Positions 9,654 to 19,023 of a stretch of DNA of 64,000 nucleotides are shown here, piece by piece. This DNA comes from Bdellovibrionales bacterium (GTDB lineage Bacteria > Bdellovibrionota > Bdellovibrionia > Bdellovibrionales > UBA1609), in contig JADJVA010000001.1 in the NCBI GenBank assembly GCA_016716765.1, forward strand, positions 1 to 64,000. The letters are read 5' to 3'. The notes below the pieces were generated by a model. The model saw only the letters and a list, made by a program, of their open reading frames with translations, made no database searches and was not told where the DNA came from. Numbering within the stretch: position 1 is the first letter of the stretch; each line of letters begins with the position of its first letter. The position numbers were made by a program, and so were the translations under genes.

Positions 9654-10897
9654 CTATTTAGAAGGAATCCCCTTACCCTGAGCTAGGATGTCTTCCAGCT
9701 TTTTAAGCTCGGATTTAACGTCCTCAGGCATGGATGCTGAGCTTGGAAATCTCCATTCAAGATAGGTCCGGTATTCTCCCAAACAGCGAGGTGCCCAGGT
9801 AGATCGCGGTGCTAACCGAACGCACTCCTTGAGATACAAATCTCCAAGGAGTGCAAAAGAAGACTGACTAAGAATTCTTTCGGTTTTCCCGAGATAAAAT
9901 AAAGTTTCAGCTTTTTCATCAGAATTTTTGCCTTGAGGAAGTCCTCGTAAAGGAGTCCCGAAGATCTCAATAGATTCACAAGAAAGGGCTGGGAATCCGA
10001 AGGGCCGCGGTAACCCTCCATCTCGGAGAGCACTTTTAGAGCAAAGGAAGTTCGTTTTTTTCGATTCCAGTCGGCGCTTCTGTCTGACTTTTCCTGCTTC
10101 TCCCATTCTGCAAAAGACTTCTGCCACATCTCGACTTCGCGTCGCATACCGACTGGCAATTTTTTATTCTTCAGATCTTCACCGAAATTGACAACTGCGA
10201 GAGAAGGATTTCTCCAAACCCTTGCGAAAACCAAAAGTTTTCGAAGGTAAACACCACGGATATCTTGAGAGACGAGGACGGTACGGGGAAATGAGCGAAG
10301 AAGATGATCATAAATATTCATGCTATATTCATAGCGTCGCGTAATAAAATAAAAGTCTGCAGTGATGAGGGCATTGGTTGCATCTTGAGCCTTAATATCC
10401 TGCTTCCAATCCAATTGAGGATCTCCAGCTTGAGGCATCCGAGTGTGGCAGCTAAAACAAAATTCTGTCGACTGACGCACTCCATGGTAAGCTCTCTCGA
10501 TTTCTCCTATGTCGAACAAGTTTCGCGTATCCGTCAAGTGTTGCAGGAACAGTCCAACCGTGGCAGCTTGATCTTCTCCATTAAAACCGGGACTATCTTT
10601 AATCTTTGTCAATCGAGACAGAAATATGTCTAAGGCAGACCTAACCTGCTCCTGATTTTCTTTGGATTTAAACGTGTCCAAGGATTTTATGATCGGTCGT
10701 ATCTCAATGATCTTTTTATAGAAGTCATGCATGACGGACCGGAGATCCTGATCAGCAGTGATGTTTTTCTCCTCGTCCTTTGATGAAGTGAATTTATCAC
10801 TTTTGCCTGGAGGAGGACTCTGACCTGCATCCTTGGCCAGCGTATTCGTGAAACAAAGCACAATGCTCAGAAGGATAAAAAGCAATTTTGACCTCAT
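9654..10897 (-). pseudogene. Exported CxxCH-motif protein, one homopolymer frameshift
   Basis: A signal peptide (LLFILLSIVLCFTNTLA) is followed by a Lys/Ser-rich linker. A helical domain with FCFSCHTRMPQAGD follows; CxxCH is the covalent haem c motif, so a monohaem cytochrome-like periplasmic protein is possible. A single CxxCH could also be structural. After NLLRSSGLLYEDFLKAK the frame is lost in a run of five T (plus strand 9925-9929). One more base restores NSDEKAETLFYLGKTERIL and the C terminus at TAG 9654-9656. The ATG overlaps the TGA of the upstream CBS gene. Total length about 414 residues. Family not recognised. Confidence 0.7.
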
Positions 10898-11352
10898 ACA
10901 GCTAGTTTCTGATGATGTGTGAGATAGTCCTCTATATTCATAATCCGAAAATCATCTTCTGGGTCTGACAACAATTGACATAGAACATAAAGAGCATCAG
11001 TTCTTGTAAAAATACCGCGAACTCCTCCCTTTAATCCTTTCACGAGCACACAACCATATTTATTTTTTGCCATCTCATTGACCACTTCCTTCAGAGTAGA
11101 TCCGGAAGAGACAACATAGGGACTATCGCTCATGGCCTCTCGAACGCTGAATTTGTTGGTTCCCTTAATGGAAATTGATCGGTAAATATCCCTTTCGCTG
11201 AGAACGCCCACGATTTCATCTCCAACGACCACCGGCAGGTGTCTCATGCCCCAGCCACGCATGATTTCATGAGCATCAACAATTCCGACGTCTGGCGAAA
11301 CAGTTACAGGGTGTGCCACCATTGAATCACCTATTTGATGAGTGCGTTTCAT
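10894..11352 (-). CDS. CBS-domain pair protein
   Basis: This 152-residue protein is made almost entirely of two CBS motifs. CBS1 (about 12-65) includes VGIVDAHEIMRGWGMRHLPV and EIVGVLSERDIYRSI; CBS2 (about 73-130) includes MAKNKYGCVLVKG and GIFTRTDALYVL. CBS pairs bind adenine nucleotides or related ligands and act as sensor modules. GGAGG sits 6 nt before ATG 11352. It is the first gene of a minus-strand group with the CxxCH protein and the acylase, linked by 4-bp overlaps. A stand-alone CBS protein usually regulates a partner, which cannot be named here. Confidence 0.9.
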   Translation of the reverse strand: MKRTHQIGDSMVAHPVTVSPDVGIVDAHEIMRGWGMRHLPVVVGDEIVGVLSERDIYRSISIKGTNKFSVREAMSDSPYVVSSGSTLKEVVNEMAKNKYGCVLVKGLKGGVRGIFTRTDALYVLCQLLSDPEDDFRIMNIEDYLTHHQKLAV

Positions 11353-11453
11353 TGTTTGCCTCCATTGTTTTTGAAGAATTCAAGCGGTGAAAAAAACCTG
11401 GCCTCGCTATCTCAATAGCAAATATAATCTGACGAATGGAGTGAATCCGTCAA

Positions 11454-12689
11454 CTATTTTGATCCAGCCATAGATACGGCAAATGCGACGGCCAGTTGAG
11501 AAAATTTTGTGGCATAGTCCTCTTTCATCGGACTGTCTGCCAAGTCATTTGCCGTGTGGATTCGATCAATACTCGCTTCGACATCGTCTTCAGCCGGCAT
11601 GAACGAAGGATATCCATATTTGGTCCAACTGGCATGATCACTGCATGCGTAGCCGCAGGTCATGCTGTTCACAGTGAGGCCAAGATAATTTTTGGCTAAA
11701 TCAGAGGCCAGCTTTGTCAATGCGGAACTTGTGAAATCATTTATAAAAAGAATATTTGGTTTTCCTCGTGAAGAATACATGGCCATATCAATCTGCATGA
11801 CACCCAATACACTTTTACTTGCATTCGCATAGGAGCGAGCGATTTCTTGACTTCCAACTAAACCCACTTCTTCGGCCGCGTAAGTATAAAATGCTATGGT
11901 CGCATCTGGATAGTAATTTCCATCCATCATTATTCTAAAGGCCTCAAGCAGTGAGGCAACTCCCGAAGCGTTGTCATCAGCGCCTGGCGCTATTGCCTCA
12001 GGATTATTTCTACTTCCCTGTCCATTTATTGAGTCTTGGTGTCCTCCTAACACAACGAATTTGCTTTTGTTGGCACCGGTCCCTCCGATCAATACTTCTA
12101 CTGATTTCTGAGGGGTATTCTGATGACTCACTAATGTGACTTTCACGTCGGCCCGTCCGGCCGCCAGTTTTTGAAACTCTTGCTGGATCCATGCTGAGAC
12201 GGCATTGTTGTTCGCAGAGAGGTGGTATCTCGTTGGCCACAATGAATTATCACTCATCTTAACCACCCAATTGCGGATGTTTTGCGGATTGGCTCTCGGC
12301 AAAAGCTCCTTAATAATTCGATCCTTTATTTCATCTGGTGACGGAGGAATTGGATCAACTGGAGGACCTCCTTGATTGCAATCGTTCGTCGCAAGCTTGG
12401 CTCTGACTTGAGCAACAGGACTGGAATCGTCGTCTTTTAATACGGCAAAAAATCCAGGACACCTGATGCGTTGGGTAGATTCGGACAACATGTGGGCTTC
12501 GTGAATCAGCTTGTCTAACTCATCTGGTGATACGAGTTTCGTCTGATTGCATGAAGCGCTAACCAATTTTGGTTCATAGACTTTTCCGCAATTATTGAAC
12601 CACATCAAGGAGACTGTCAGTAACCCCAGAACTCCGTGTCGCCATCTTTTTCCGAGGATATTTCTCATATTCTTAATAACTACTTTCAA
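11454..12689 (-). CDS. M28-family zinc aminopeptidase, lipoprotein
   Basis: A lipoprotein signal (VSLMWFNNCGK) is followed by a Pro-rich linker and an M28 co-catalytic zinc domain (about residues 150-405). Ligand motifs are all visible: GGHQDSING (His), PGADDNASGVASL (bridging Asp), YAAEEVGLVGS (catalytic Glu and ligand Glu), MQIDMAMY (Asp) and IDRIHTANDLAD (His). The layout resembles Vibrio leucine aminopeptidase, though with an extra 130-residue N-terminal region. It probably removes N-terminal residues at the cell surface or in the periplasm. TTG 12689 has GAGG 6 nt upstream; ATG 12668 is the alternative. Confidence 0.88.
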   Translation of the reverse strand: MKVVIKNMRNILGKRWRHGVLGLLTVSLMWFNNCGKVYEPKLVSASCNQTKLVSPDELDKLIHEAHMLSESTQRIRCPGFFAVLKDDDSSPVAQVRAKLATNDCNQGGPPVDPIPPSPDEIKDRIIKELLPRANPQNIRNWVVKMSDNSLWPTRYHLSANNNAVSAWIQQEFQKLAAGRADVKVTLVSHQNTPQKSVEVLIGGTGANKSKFVVLGGHQDSINGQGSRNNPEAIAPGADDNASGVASLLEAFRIMMDGNYYPDATIAFYTYAAEEVGLVGSQEIARSYANASKSVLGVMQIDMAMYSSRGKPNILFINDFTSSALTKLASDLAKNYLGLTVNSMTCGYACSDHASWTKYGYPSFMPAEDDVEASIDRIHTANDLADSPMKEDYATKFSQLAVAFAVSMAGSK

Positions 12690-12896
12690 AAATTGCCTCT
12701 TTTATTTACTGCAGCTCATGCTCCTTATCGACAGAAAATGGACTCAAGTTGAGACTCTTGTTGAAATGGTAATTTAAATTTTAGATTCAATTTGCCTCAG
12801 TATTGATTCAGAATGAGACGTTTGATCGAAGAATTAATTTACAGTGTTAGCTATCTGACATGCCATTCAGTCTATACGAGCTTAGGGAATTTGTTT

Positions 12897-12951
12897 GCTG
12901 GCAGGAATATTGCTGCCAGCGTAAGGTGTAAGATTCCCCTCCAATTTGGAG
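12897..12951 (+). promoter_or_regulatory. Two leader hairpins, the second covering the Shine-Dalgarno site
   Basis: GCTGGCAG (12897-12904) pairs perfectly with CTGCCAGC (12913-12920). A second hairpin, CTCCAATTTGGAG (12939-12951), pairs CTCC with the GGAG that is the likely ribosome site of the gene starting at 12961 (9-nt spacing). This could lower or gate translation of the 971-residue lipoprotein. No known riboswitch class is recognised. Confidence 0.45.
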
Positions 12952-12960
12952 TAATAGCCT

Positions 12961-15876
12961 ATGACTGTACGTGCATTTAATAATATTGTGCTTTGGTCCA
13001 TCGTTGGACTCACTTTAACTTTTGGTTTCAACAACTGCGCGGAGCAGCGATTCAGCACAGACAGATCTTCTGTCGTAGCCTTGCTCAATCAGAGTGGCGG
13101 CATTCTCATTAATCGTGGTGATGAATTTACTCAGTCTAAGGCCGTTTGGCTTGATATCGCAGCGGATGGGGCATCAGAGATGTACATTACAAATGACCCA
13201 ACCTGCTCATCGGGCGGAGATTGGGAGAATTTGAAACCACTCATGCCTTGGGATTTAGAGAAGGAGAATAGTTTAACTTCAGTCTACGTGAAGTTCAAGA
13301 CACGTGCAGGAGTTGAATCAGAGTGCCTCAGTGACGGTATTGTGCACGACAATGTAGGTCCTTCTGTTGCCTTTTCTCGGGCTCCGGAATCCATTACGTC
13401 CAGTCGACAAGCACAATTCAGTATTTTGGCCAAAGATTCTCTCTCAGGACTATCTGAAATTGAGTGTGCCGGAATCGACAGTCTCGATTTTCAGCCTTGC
13501 TCTTCTCTCGTTTCAAAGGCTATCCCGCAGGAAAATTCATATGTATTTAGTGTCAGAGCGAAAGACAGAGCCGGAAATATATCTGAAACGGCAAATCACT
13601 CTTGGCTCGTCGATTGGACTCCACCCATCGTCACTTTAAATGAGACGCCTCCTGTGGTTACCGGAAGCGACAGGGCAAAGTTCACTCTTTCTGCGACAGA
13701 CAATCTCGCTGGCGTGAAGGATATTGTGTGCTTCCAGCCCGTTACGAATCAAGAAGTTAGCTGTAAAAATGGCGCTTTTGAGTTATCCGCTTTAACTGAT
13801 GGAAATTACACAACAAGAATGAAGGCGATAGATAAGGCTGGAAATGCATCTGACTGGAAAGAATACAAATGGCGCGTGGACCTAACGGCCCCCTCAATAA
13901 CTCTGGTTTCAACTCCAAATCCTTTTGACAATCGTCTGTCGGCTAAATTTGAATTTGAGGGGAAAGACGGTAACGATCCGGTCACGGCATTTAAGTGTCG
14001 AATCGATAGTGGCTCCTTTCAAGCTTGCAGTTCGGGGTCTAATTATCCAGTTTCGGCGGGCTCTCGTAAATTCGAAGTTGTTGCCGTAGATGGAGTGGGA
14101 AACACCTCTGTGCCGGCCGCTTATTCTTGGCTCGTTGACAATCAAGTTCCAACTGTCACCTGGATTAGCACTCCTGGGCAATATTCAACGGATCAGAACC
14201 CAAAACTTGTTCTCAGCGCCTCTGACACAGGTGGTTCGGGCATTGATAAAGTCATTTGCAAACTGAATGGTGCCCCGATCGAATGCTCTAACAACACAAT
14301 CGCACCAGCAAATCTGGCTGAAAATAGATACCAGGTTTCGGTGACTGCTACAGACAAGGCCGGAAATTCATCAAGCCCATTGGCACATCTTTGGAATGTT
14401 GACCGAACAGCACCCACCATCCGATTTACAAAAACTCCTGCTTCTCTGACTCAATTGACCAATGATAGTTTCGAATTTTTAGGACAGGATTCGGTTAGCC
14501 CCATTGCCTCCTATCAGTGTCGATTGGACGGAAGCATTTTTGCGACCTGCAGCAGTCCAAGTCAATTTTCCGACTTGGCACAAGGTTCTCACGGTTTTGA
14601 GGTGCGGGCCATCGATGCGGCTGGGAATACGTCAACTTCACTCCCCTATTCCTGGACGGTAGACTCCGTTGGTCCAAACATCGTCATTCTTGAACGTCCT
14701 GTTGATCACGTCTATGGCATTGAAGATAAAATTAAGTATCAGATAGCAGACCCATACTCTCAGGTGGTTAGCGTTCAATGTGGATTGGCTGGGGCTCTCA
14801 CCGCTTGTAACACTCAAAACGCGATCAATCTCGGGGTATTGAATGGCGGAAACTACACCTATGTTGTGACGGCTAATGATCAACTTGGCAATTCAACCAC
14901 TGTTGAAATTAAGTGGAAGGTGCAGGTAAATTTGGATCCCCGAACTCAACAATTTTCAATCGGTAGTACCAATACTGCTCTAGATGTTCTTTTTGTCGTC
15001 GACAACTCCGGATCAATGATTGAGGAACAGGCAGAAATTAAGAATCGAATCAGTGGGTTTATATCAAAACTTCAAGGAATTGATTGGCAAATAGCTGTGA
15101 CAAGCACGGACCCAAATCAATATATTCCGATAACCACCGGATACGGTTACAGCTATGAGCCCTGGGGTGACGGACAATTCAGGCCATTCTCAAATGGAAA
15201 TGAAATCCTCACTCCTCAAGCTGCAAACCCTGATCTTTTACTGGGAAACAGCATCTATATGGGTACAGACGGAAGTGGGAACGAGAGAGGCATAAATGCC
15301 ACTTACAGGGTTGTCCAGAGGGCAAAGTCTTTCTCCCTTTCCTCTCAAGCCAAATTACTTAGGAGCGGAGCCGCCTTCGCAGCGGTGCTGATTTCAGACG
15401 AAGACGAGTGCAGCGACGGATGCAGTGCAAATGTCGTTTCTTCATCTCCGCAAGGACTCATAAATCTTGTCAAAACCGAATTGGCACCCGATAAGAGATT
15501 TGCTTTCCATTCGATTGTTTGGCGTCCTGGCACGGCCTGTCCGACCGGTTACAATCAAGGACACACTTATAAGCAATTGACCACTCTCACTGGTGGGATC
15601 TTGGGTGACGTTTGTGCTTCAAGCTACGCCAATCAATTGAGCGATATCGGCACTTCTGTGCGCAATTTGGTAAAGAGTGTTCAGTTAAATTGCGCCCCCT
15701 TTGACGGCGATTTCAACGGTCAAGTGGACCTTGCCATGTACTATATCATGCCCAATCAGACAAAAGTTCTGATGACAATGGCAACCCACCCCCACGCTCT
15801 CAACGACAAGTTGGTCACTTTCACCAACCCGCTGCCTGAAGGTTCCTATGAGTTCAACTACAACTGCTTGAAGTAA
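12961..15876 (+). CDS. Large surface lipoprotein with six Ig-like repeats and a vWA-like domain
   Basis: The 971-residue product begins with a lipoprotein signal (LTFGFNNCAEQR). From about residue 125 it has six repeats of 85-90 residues. Each ends with a form of D-AGN followed by W-VD, and most carry a Cys pair (for example YQCRLDGSIFATCSSP). These resemble Ig-like folds of bacterial surface proteins. From about residue 670 comes LDVLFVVDNSGSMIEEQ, a DxSGS metal-binding (MIDAS) motif of von Willebrand A domains, then VLISDEDECSDGC. vWA domains bind ligands through a metal ion. Adhesion or substrate binding on the cell surface is a reasonable inference. It stands alone, divergent from the M28 gene. 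Confidence 0.85.
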   Translation: MTVRAFNNIVLWSIVGLTLTFGFNNCAEQRFSTDRSSVVALLNQSGGILINRGDEFTQSKAVWLDIAADGASEMYITNDPTCSSGGDWENLKPLMPWDLEKENSLTSVYVKFKTRAGVESECLSDGIVHDNVGPSVAFSRAPESITSSRQAQFSILAKDSLSGLSEIECAGIDSLDFQPCSSLVSKAIPQENSYVFSVRAKDRAGNISETANHSWLVDWTPPIVTLNETPPVVTGSDRAKFTLSATDNLAGVKDIVCFQPVTNQEVSCKNGAFELSALTDGNYTTRMKAIDKAGNASDWKEYKWRVDLTAPSITLVSTPNPFDNRLSAKFEFEGKDGNDPVTAFKCRIDSGSFQACSSGSNYPVSAGSRKFEVVAVDGVGNTSVPAAYSWLVDNQVPTVTWISTPGQYSTDQNPKLVLSASDTGGSGIDKVICKLNGAPIECSNNTIAPANLAENRYQVSVTATDKAGNSSSPLAHLWNVDRTAPTIRFTKTPASLTQLTNDSFEFLGQDSVSPIASYQCRLDGSIFATCSSPSQFSDLAQGSHGFEVRAIDAAGNTSTSLPYSWTVDSVGPNIVILERPVDHVYGIEDKIKYQIADPYSQVVSVQCGLAGALTACNTQNAINLGVLNGGNYTYVVTANDQLGNSTTVEIKWKVQVNLDPRTQQFSIGSTNTALDVLFVVDNSGSMIEEQAEIKNRISGFISKLQGIDWQIAVTSTDPNQYIPITTGYGYSYEPWGDGQFRPFSNGNEILTPQAANPDLLLGNSIYMGTDGSGNERGINATYRVVQRAKSFSLSSQAKLLRSGAAFAAVLISDEDECSDGCSANVVSSSPQGLINLVKTELAPDKRFAFHSIVWRPGTACPTGYNQGHTYKQLTTLTGGILGDVCASSYANQLSDIGTSVRNLVKSVQLNCAPFDGDFNGQVDLAMYYIMPNQTKVLMTMATHPHALNDKLVTFTNPLPEGSYEFNYNCLK

Positions 15877-15919
15877 CCTAAGTGCACACAAGTAAGTGGT
15901 TGAGGTGGATATTTGAAAA

Positions 15920-15995
15920 TGGTGGTCTCTACTGGACTCGAACCAGTGACCTCTCCCATGTCAAGGGAACGCGCTACCAACTGCGCTAAGAGACC
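15920..15995 (-). tRNA. tRNA-Val (GAC)
   Basis: Read on the minus strand, GGTCTCT (5' end 15995) pairs with AGAGACC as acceptor stem, followed by A and an encoded CCA. The D arm has AGCGCAGTTGGTAGCGC. The anticodon arm is TCCC-TTGACAT-GGGA, giving anticodon GAC. The T arm contains GGTTCGAGTCC. Total 76 nt including CCA, all stems intact. Confidence 0.95.
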
Positions 15996-16085
15996 CCAGT
16001 AGGTTTGTAAGATAGGACAATGTCTAGGTCAAGTTCAACCAACAAGAGTCTGGGAGAAAGATAAACCCCGCAGCACGCCCTAAAT

Positions 16086-16748
16086 TTAAATGGTGTTCTT
16101 TAGAGCCATCAAAGCCCTATGAAAGCTTCGGCTCCAATCCTCAAAAACTCCTGATATCTCTGCGCTGACACCCTGATACAAAAGAGAATCCATTGGCTGA
16201 TGAGAAACACCGCAGGAACGAATGTGTCTGAAATCATCAAGGTTATTTGCTACATTGATGGCAAGACCGTGGGAGCTCACCCCCTTCTCAATCGAGAGAC
16301 CAAAAAAACCGATTTTGCCGCGCTCGGTGTACACTCCTGGCTCCTTCGCCCCTGAAATGGTCGATACTCCTCTTTGATTAAGAACCTGGTGAGTCGCAGA
16401 TTCTATGGCCCCCACCAACTCGCGAGTGCCGATTCCCCACTCGCGGACAGGAAGAATAGGATAAATCACCAGCTGACCCGGAGCATGAAGAGTGGCCTGC
16501 CCGCCGCGCCGAATTCTCTCAAGTTCAATCCCGCACTGTGCCAGATACTCCTCAGAGGTACAGAGGTCCTTTCTCGCATTGCCACGAATTCCAAGAGTGA
16601 CGATTGAATTGTGTTCGAGTCCAAGAACCATCGCCTGACGCGGATCCTTGCGCACGCTTTGGCCTGTATTTTTCTGAATTTCAAGTCCCTCTCGGTAGGG
16701 AACTTTCCCTAACCATTTGGACGTAAACGAGTATTGCTCTGAATCCAT
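16086..16748 (-). CDS. lipB: Lipoyl(octanoyl) transferase
   Basis: LipB moves the octanoyl group from octanoyl-ACP to the lipoyl domains of E2 subunits and GcvH; LipA then inserts sulfur. The 220-residue protein has the family signature RRGGQATLHAPGQLVIYPI, the substrate-loop KIGFFGLSIEKGVSSHGLAI, and the catalytic Cys in HIRSCGVSHQP. Length is normal. ATG 16748 is the first in-frame start. It lies 28 bp upstream of the FlgT/CsgG-like lipoprotein gene on the same strand, with no obvious functional link. lipA is not in this window. Confidence 0.95.
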   Translation of the reverse strand: MDSEQYSFTSKWLGKVPYREGLEIQKNTGQSVRKDPRQAMVLGLEHNSIVTLGIRGNARKDLCTSEEYLAQCGIELERIRRGGQATLHAPGQLVIYPILPVREWGIGTRELVGAIESATHQVLNQRGVSTISGAKEPGVYTERGKIGFFGLSIEKGVSSHGLAINVANNLDDFRHIRSCGVSHQPMDSLLYQGVSAEISGVFEDWSRSFHRALMALKNTI

Positions 16749-16775
16749 TGCTGGCTTTTAATTAAATTGGGCCAA

Positions 16776-17717
16776 CTAGTAAAGCTCTACTCTATCATTT
16801 TCGCGAAAACCCGAGCCAGAATGGACAATCGCAATCGTTCCATCGTTTCCAAAGTAGCTGGTTACCTCAATAGTTCCCTTCATTCTGCCGGGAGCCGTCC
16901 CAATAAACTTACCCGTTTCGGGATCAAAAACCTCTTCGACCTCTTCTGTTACCTTTAGAATGTCGCCTATCTGTAATCCCGACAGTCTTCCCGCGTTCAA
17001 ATAGATTCTCTCACCAGAAACCATGGCCACTTTTCCTTCCCAATTTAGCTTCTCCACGGCCTTGATAATCGGTCCAAGCGAGCCGTAAAAGGCCTTGGTG
17101 ACCCCATCCCTTACGAGATTAGGGTCTTCTTCAAGATATCGATCTGCATCGGAATACTGCGCGATTTGGGTTGTCTCGGATTCTACCATGGCCTGCCTCA
17201 CTTCATTGAGGATTTCCTTCCCATTCTTCGTGCTATTAACCCGAATTCTTACGGCCGTCTCAACGCGCGCCCGAATTCGGCGAAAAAGGCCCATTTTGTC
17301 CCCAAGTTTTCGAATGCGAATATCCATGATTTTACCTTCAAGAACAGCCATGACTCCCAGATTTGCAGCGATCCTCGATATTTTTTCCAGATCGTATTCT
17401 TTCTCGGCCGTCATCATTTTACTGACCTCTTGAGGAAAATCGCTATTCTTGACGATGACGAATTGACGGGTTCGGAGGAGCTCCTGAACGACCGCTGCTC
17501 TGGCCGACTCATGGACTTTGCTTGATCGGTCCGGTTTTTCATCTATAAAAGGAAGGACCATGATGCGTTTTCGAGGTTCCTCATCCATCCCTCTCGCATT
17601 AAATGGGACATCACGAACTTGCTGACCCGCAACTTGTGGCACAGGATCAGGAAGGGCACATCCTGAATAAAAAAGGAAACTGAAGATGATCAAAAATCCA
17701 AGACGCTTGTATTTCAT
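16776..17717 (-). CDS. Lipoprotein with CsgG/FlgT-like domains
   Basis: A signal ending FLFYSGCALPD gives a lipoprotein. The central part (about 40-190) has RIMVLPFIDEKP, then NLGVMAVLEGKIMDI and ARVETAVRIRVNSTKNG, the pattern of the CsgG/FlgT-middle fold. The C-terminal 90 residues (WEGKVAMVSGERIYLNAGR, LQIGDILKV, GFRENDRVELY) resemble the FlgT C-terminal domain. FlgT builds the H ring around the flagellar motor in Vibrio. A flagellar or export-pore role is inferred by resemblance only. I chose ATG 17717; the frame is open 33 bp further upstream. Confidence 0.6.
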   Translation of the reverse strand: MKYKRLGFLIIFSFLFYSGCALPDPVPQVAGQQVRDVPFNARGMDEEPRKRIMVLPFIDEKPDRSSKVHESARAAVVQELLRTRQFVIVKNSDFPQEVSKMMTAEKEYDLEKISRIAANLGVMAVLEGKIMDIRIRKLGDKMGLFRRIRARVETAVRIRVNSTKNGKEILNEVRQAMVESETTQIAQYSDADRYLEEDPNLVRDGVTKAFYGSLGPIIKAVEKLNWEGKVAMVSGERIYLNAGRLSGLQIGDILKVTEEVEEVFDPETGKFIGTAPGRMKGTIEVTSYFGNDGTIAIVHSGSGFRENDRVELY

Positions 17718-17962
17718 TCTTGATATCTTAGCATTGACCGATTGATTCAAAGAACGGTCCTGAAGTCCAGTTCATTGCTAAAAAAATATTCATCACACTT
17801 CATCGATCCGCACAGACAGCTTCAAAAAACCTTGTAAGTCTTGCCCGCTCCACTGCCAATCTCACCCTGTTTCAATTTCAATCTCCTGGTACTGACCGAT
17901 TTTTCTTGCGGTTAGATTCTGTGTAAAAGATAAGGGGCTTATTAACTTTGTGGGGGAGTTCA

Positions 17963-18340
17963 ATGGTTAATTCTTTATATCAAAATCTTATGTTGCCTTT
18001 GTTCTTAGCTTTACCAGTTTTGATCTCGTCTTGTGCCAGCGCACCGAGAATTGAGGGGGGAAAGCGAAGCTGCTTCGATCTTCCTCTCGTTGTCAAGTGG
18101 AGCGCTCCTGAACTCAAAGTAGATGAAGACGAAATACTAAGACCTCTTAAGGGCTACAGGCTTTATCTTAAGCCTTCAGAAAGCAAATCATATTCAGAAT
18201 ATATAAGCCTGGGAAATGTCACTCAGTATAAAATAGATCACCTAAAGAAAGGTATGTCTTATGATCTCAAAGTTGCTGCCTACAACGAAAACGGAGAGGG
18301 CAAGCCCTCTCGATCAGTGAATCGAAAAATTTGCCAGTGA
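17963..18340 (+). CDS. Small FN3-like lipoprotein
   Basis: A lipoprotein signal (LALPVLISSCASAPR) is followed by about 85 residues with an FN3-type pattern: VVKWSAPEL, KGYRLYLKPSES, TQYKIDHLKKGMSYDLKVA and YNENGEGKPS. FN3 modules mediate protein or glycan contacts. GGGGAG lies 7 nt before ATG 17963. It is the first gene of a plus-strand trio with two other exported FN3/PKD-type proteins, suggesting a shared surface assembly. No catalytic motif is present. Confidence 0.72.
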   Translation: MVNSLYQNLMLPLFLALPVLISSCASAPRIEGGKRSCFDLPLVVKWSAPELKVDEDEILRPLKGYRLYLKPSESKSYSEYISLGNVTQYKIDHLKKGMSYDLKVAAYNENGEGKPSRSVNRKICQ

Positions 18341-18384
18341 GAATTAAAGAAAATAATAGAAAAGAACTTCACGTAGGAGATCCC

Positions 18385-19023
18385 ATGAGGCTAAATGGTT
18401 CAGTTTTTGTATTCGTATCTTCGATGTTAATCCCACTTGCTCTCTGTTTCAAAACTGCTCAAGCGCGATCTGTCATTCTCGCGTGGACCCCTGTTCCCCA
18501 GACGCATCAGGACAATACCCCGATTGCAGAGACAATTCATTACAGAGTCTATATGGGACCCACATCAAGAAATTACACTGTGAAGGAAAATGCCAACTTG
18601 ATCCAAATGATAAATGGAGAGGTTGTCCACGAACGAATTGTACCATTTGCAGATGACGCCAACGTATTTATGGCCGTTACGGCCTACTACACAAAGACTC
18701 AGCCTCCACCAGCTGAGGTCGAGAGTGGATATTCAAATGAAGTCACCCAAATGGGAAAAATCAAATTACGTCCTCCAGGTGTCCCCGAAATTATTGGTGC
18801 CACCGATGGGGATCAGAGTGGAACGATGGAAGTCGCTCAAAGCGAAGCGGACTATGGGTATTTCAGTTCAGTTGAACAGAAACTCGAATTGGATTTTGAC
18901 GAAACGGGCCGTCCCATCGTTCCTGAAACAATTCGCAAGTATCTCGAAGAGAGATTCCCAAAATTGCTGACTGGAGAATTAATTTTGGAGTTTGACCTGG
19001 TTGAGAGTGGGCAACTTTATTGA
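18385..19023 (+). CDS. Exported FN3-like protein
   Basis: ATG 18385 follows TAGGAGA. A signal peptide (FVSSMLIPLALCFKTAQA) precedes an FN3-like module: SVILAWTPVPQTHQDN, TIHYRVYMGPTSRNYT, VFMAVTAYYTKTQ and ESGYSNEV. The last 90 residues have no family I recognise and are rich in Glu/Asp. It lies 44 bp after the FN3 lipoprotein gene and overlaps the start of the PKD-repeat gene, so the three are probably cotranscribed. Confidence 0.7.
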   Translation: MRLNGSVFVFVSSMLIPLALCFKTAQARSVILAWTPVPQTHQDNTPIAETIHYRVYMGPTSRNYTVKENANLIQMINGEVVHERIVPFADDANVFMAVTAYYTKTQPPPAEVESGYSNEVTQMGKIKLRPPGVPEIIGATDGDQSGTMEVAQSEADYGYFSSVEQKLELDFDETGRPIVPETIRKYLEERFPKLLTGELILEFDLVESGQLY

